This document shows positions 62,491-64,000 of a stretch of DNA of 64,000 nt, piece by piece; the first letter of the stretch is position 1; each line of letters opens with the position of its first letter. The stretch spans positions 62,001 through 126,000 of the forward strand of contig NZ_JAVRHX010000004.1 of assembly GCF_031846345.1 (NCBI RefSeq). The letters run 5' to 3'. Both the position numbers and the translations under genes were made by a program. The stretch is from Glaciecola petra. Lineage in GTDB: Bacteria; Pseudomonadota; Gammaproteobacteria; Enterobacterales; Alteromonadaceae. The notes under the pieces are model-generated. The model saw nothing but the letters and a program-made list of their open reading frames with translations, searched no databases and had not been told where the DNA came from.

Positions 62491-63587
62491 TAATTACTCG
62501 CTTCAGGTAAAGAAAAGTTAGCAGTATTAGTCGAAGGATAGGGACTCATATCAACCTCAACGCCGCCAAAATTTATGGATACCGCTTGCGGTGCACCAAG
62601 AATAAGCGCGATTGGAGGCACACCTGATACCTGCATTACACGACCTTTGTCTTTGACACCAATAGCCATAATTTCACCGTATGCGTCTTTTACACTTACC
62701 CAGCAATCATCTGCAAAGGTAAAAACGACTTCAACTGTTCCATCATCATTCACTTGATAACCACTGTCTAATAGTGACTGTCTGACATCAGATATTTCTG
62801 TATTTAAAGTGTCGATTAAATCGCTATCGTCTAATGCACTATTGTCGATTTCATCAGGCAATTCTGTAGGCTGTTCTGATGAAACTTGTGATGGTTCAGG
62901 CTCAGTTGATGGGCCTTCTGATGGCGCTTCTAAAGGAACATCAGCATCAGATTGCTGTTCAGGCGACTCGCCTGGTAACTCAGCGTCATTCTCTACATCG
63001 ATTTCATCTTCATCAGGGCCTTGAATATTTGGCTCTTCAATTTTTTCACTGATAAGATCCTCGTTACGACTATCAGTATTTTCATTCGTTGATCTAGTTT
63101 GGCTGGGATTAGCTGTTTGATCATCAGCAAAATATCCCTCGCGGTCTATCCACCAAACCACTAGAGAGCCTAATAATAAAAAAACAACAATGATACTAAC
63201 AATATTCCATCGAGAATCCGTGGTTTCACGAGTTGTTCGGCGTGAAAAGCTTTGCAGCTTGGTAGGTTGAGTTTGTTCAACATAAATTTTGTTATGAGCG
63301 TCTAACAATGGTTGTACTTCAAGGTTGACCAACTTTGCGTAAAGTCTTACGTAGCCTTTCGTGAAGGTAAGCGAAACTCCTTCTTCTAACTCATTGTTTT
63401 CAATGGCCTGAATACTAGTTAACCGCAAGCGCAAACTTTGAGCCACCTGTTTTTGTGTTAAGCCCAGTTTTTCGCGGCCAGCAGCAAGCGCTGCGCCTGG
63501 ACCGCCAGACGACTGATTTACATCTTGCTCTTGTTCCGCTTGTTGCTGACCAGATTTATCTTGTTCTGGCATGTGATTATCACTCAT
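62490..63587 (-). CDS. rodZ: Cytoskeleton protein RodZ
   Basis: 365 residues. N-terminal helix-turn-helix (LAAGREKLGLTQKQVAQSL, LRLTSIQAIENNEL), membrane helix near residues 128-148 (IVSIIVVFLLLGSLVVWW), a long acidic Glu/Pro/Ser linker, and a C-terminal beta domain (VEVVFTFADDCWVSVKDAYG, GKRVMQ-like DKGRVMQVSGVPPI). Links MreB to the periplasm for rod shape. Overlaps the upstream gene by 8 bases and ispG by TAATG. Confidence 0.95.
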   Translation of the reverse strand: MSDNHMPEQDKSGQQQAEQEQDVNQSSGGPGAALAAGREKLGLTQKQVAQSLRLRLTSIQAIENNELEEGVSLTFTKGYVRLYAKLVNLEVQPLLDAHNKIYVEQTQPTKLQSFSRRTTRETTDSRWNIVSIIVVFLLLGSLVVWWIDREGYFADDQTANPSQTRSTNENTDSRNEDLISEKIEEPNIQGPDEDEIDVENDAELPGESPEQQSDADVPLEAPSEGPSTEPEPSQVSSEQPTELPDEIDNSALDDSDLIDTLNTEISDVRQSLLDSGYQVNDDGTVEVVFTFADDCWVSVKDAYGEIMAIGVKDKGRVMQVSGVPPIALILGAPQAVSINFGGVEVDMSPYPSTNTANFSLPEASN

Positions 63588-64000
63588 CCTGTTCAGGTGC
63601 CTTCACTCTTAATAAAGAGCCCTTTTGAATAGATGACGCATCATCTAATTGGTTCCACAATAATAGTTTGTTCATTTTAACATTGTATTGCAACGAAATC
63701 CGATACAAGTTTTCTTTTGGTAATACTAAATGATAACCGTCTGGCACTTCTATCGACAGTACTTTTTCGTCAATTTTATCGTCAATTTTATTGCCAGTTT
63801 CATCGTCACTCAGTCCCATTGGACTATCTACACTCGTTTCAGGTTCAACTACATCTACTACTTTTTCTGTGTCTTCAGTTATGTCCTGAGCAGTTGGCGA
63901 ATCAATATCTTCTATCGATGGCGTAGTAGTAACCGACGCATTTACAACCGTATCAGCCTCCGCTGGTTCTGTCACAACAGTTGTCGCCGGTTGGGTGATT
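63580..64000 (-). CDS. C-terminal part of a LysM-domain protein in the pilF/pilW position, 5' cut by window
   Basis: The minus-strand frame is open to the window edge; the GTG at 63975 is probably not the true start. About 95 residues of Thr/Glu/Asp-rich linker precede a LysM domain (YHLVLPKENLYRISLQYNVK, LLLWNQL, IQKGSLLRVKAP). The stop overlaps the rodZ start by 8 bases. In related genomes the pilus-biogenesis TPR protein PilF (PilW) precedes rodZ, so this may be its extended C-terminus. The TPR part is outside the window, so this is inference. Confidence 0.75.
   Translation of the reverse strand, partial: ITQPATTVVTEPAEADTVVNASVTTTPSIEDIDSPTAQDITEDTEKVVDVVEPETSVDSPMGLSDDETGNKIDDKIDEKVLSIEVPDGYHLVLPKENLYRISLQYNVKMNKLLLWNQLDDASSIQKGSLLRVKAPEQDE

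Overview
The window is a 64-kb piece of a gammaproteobacterial chromosome that is almost entirely core genome. AT-rich coding, gene content and gene order (rpoE/nadB divergent; sdhE/ygfZ divergent; ribF-ileS-lspA-fkpB-ispH; tig-clpP-clpX-lon-hupB-ppiD; guaB-guaA next to xseA; rodZ-ispG-hisS-yfgM-bamB-der) point to an Alteromonadales member, most likely a marine Alteromonadaceae-like organism. The genus cannot be fixed from the sequence alone. I see no insertion sequence, prophage, integrase, rRNA or CRISPR array.

Layout. 1-9 kb: the 3' part of rpoE, then nadB, a periplasmic phosphate-binding-like protein overlapped with an outer-membrane barrel protein, a MaoC-type dehydratase, sdhE with a shortened CptA-like ORF, ygfZ, slyD, and a nadE-glnB pair. 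9-17 kb: a type IV pilus minor-pilin locus, with two FimT/GspH pseudopilins on the + strand facing pilV-pilW-pilX-pilY1-pilE on the - strand. 17-25 kb: the ribF-ileS-lspA-fkpB-ispH operon, murJ, and divergent rpsT. 25-34 kb: a small membrane protein, ppiD, hupB, lon (with a heat-shock-type promoter), clpX, clpP and tig. 34.5-35 kb: five tRNA genes (Pro, Arg, His, Leu, Pro in transcription order) behind a strong promoter with a GC-rich discriminator.

35-44.7 kb is the most accessory part. It holds folD, a DUF1415 protein, a GGDEF domain lacking any sensor part, a four-gene Gld-like ABC transporter operon with a DUF4340 protein, trmO, a short-chain dehydrogenase, and a small membrane-protein/winged-helix-regulator operon preceded by three 23-bp-spaced operator-like repeats. 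44.8-54.5 kb: proS, an MBL-fold hydrolase, outer-membrane phospholipase A, guaB-guaA, xseA and an unrecognised secreted protein. 54.5-64 kb: a lipoprotein with a collagen-like stretch and a propeller-like body, then der, bamB, yfgM, hisS, ispG, rodZ and the C-terminal part of a LysM protein in the position of pilF/pilW.

Together the genes cover NAD and isoprenoid synthesis (nadB, nadE, ispH, ispG), protein folding and quality control (slyD, fkpB, ppiD, tig, clpXP, lon), envelope assembly (lspA, murJ, bamB, rodZ, pldA), translation (ileS, proS, hisS, rpsT, tRNAs, trmO, der) and surface adhesion or motility (the pilus locus). No clearly new multi-gene system stands out. The best leads are the operator-repeat/regulator/membrane-protein unit, the Gld-like ABC operon, the PilY1 with domains inserted in its vWA module, the orphan GGDEF domain, and the truncated CptA-like ORF.
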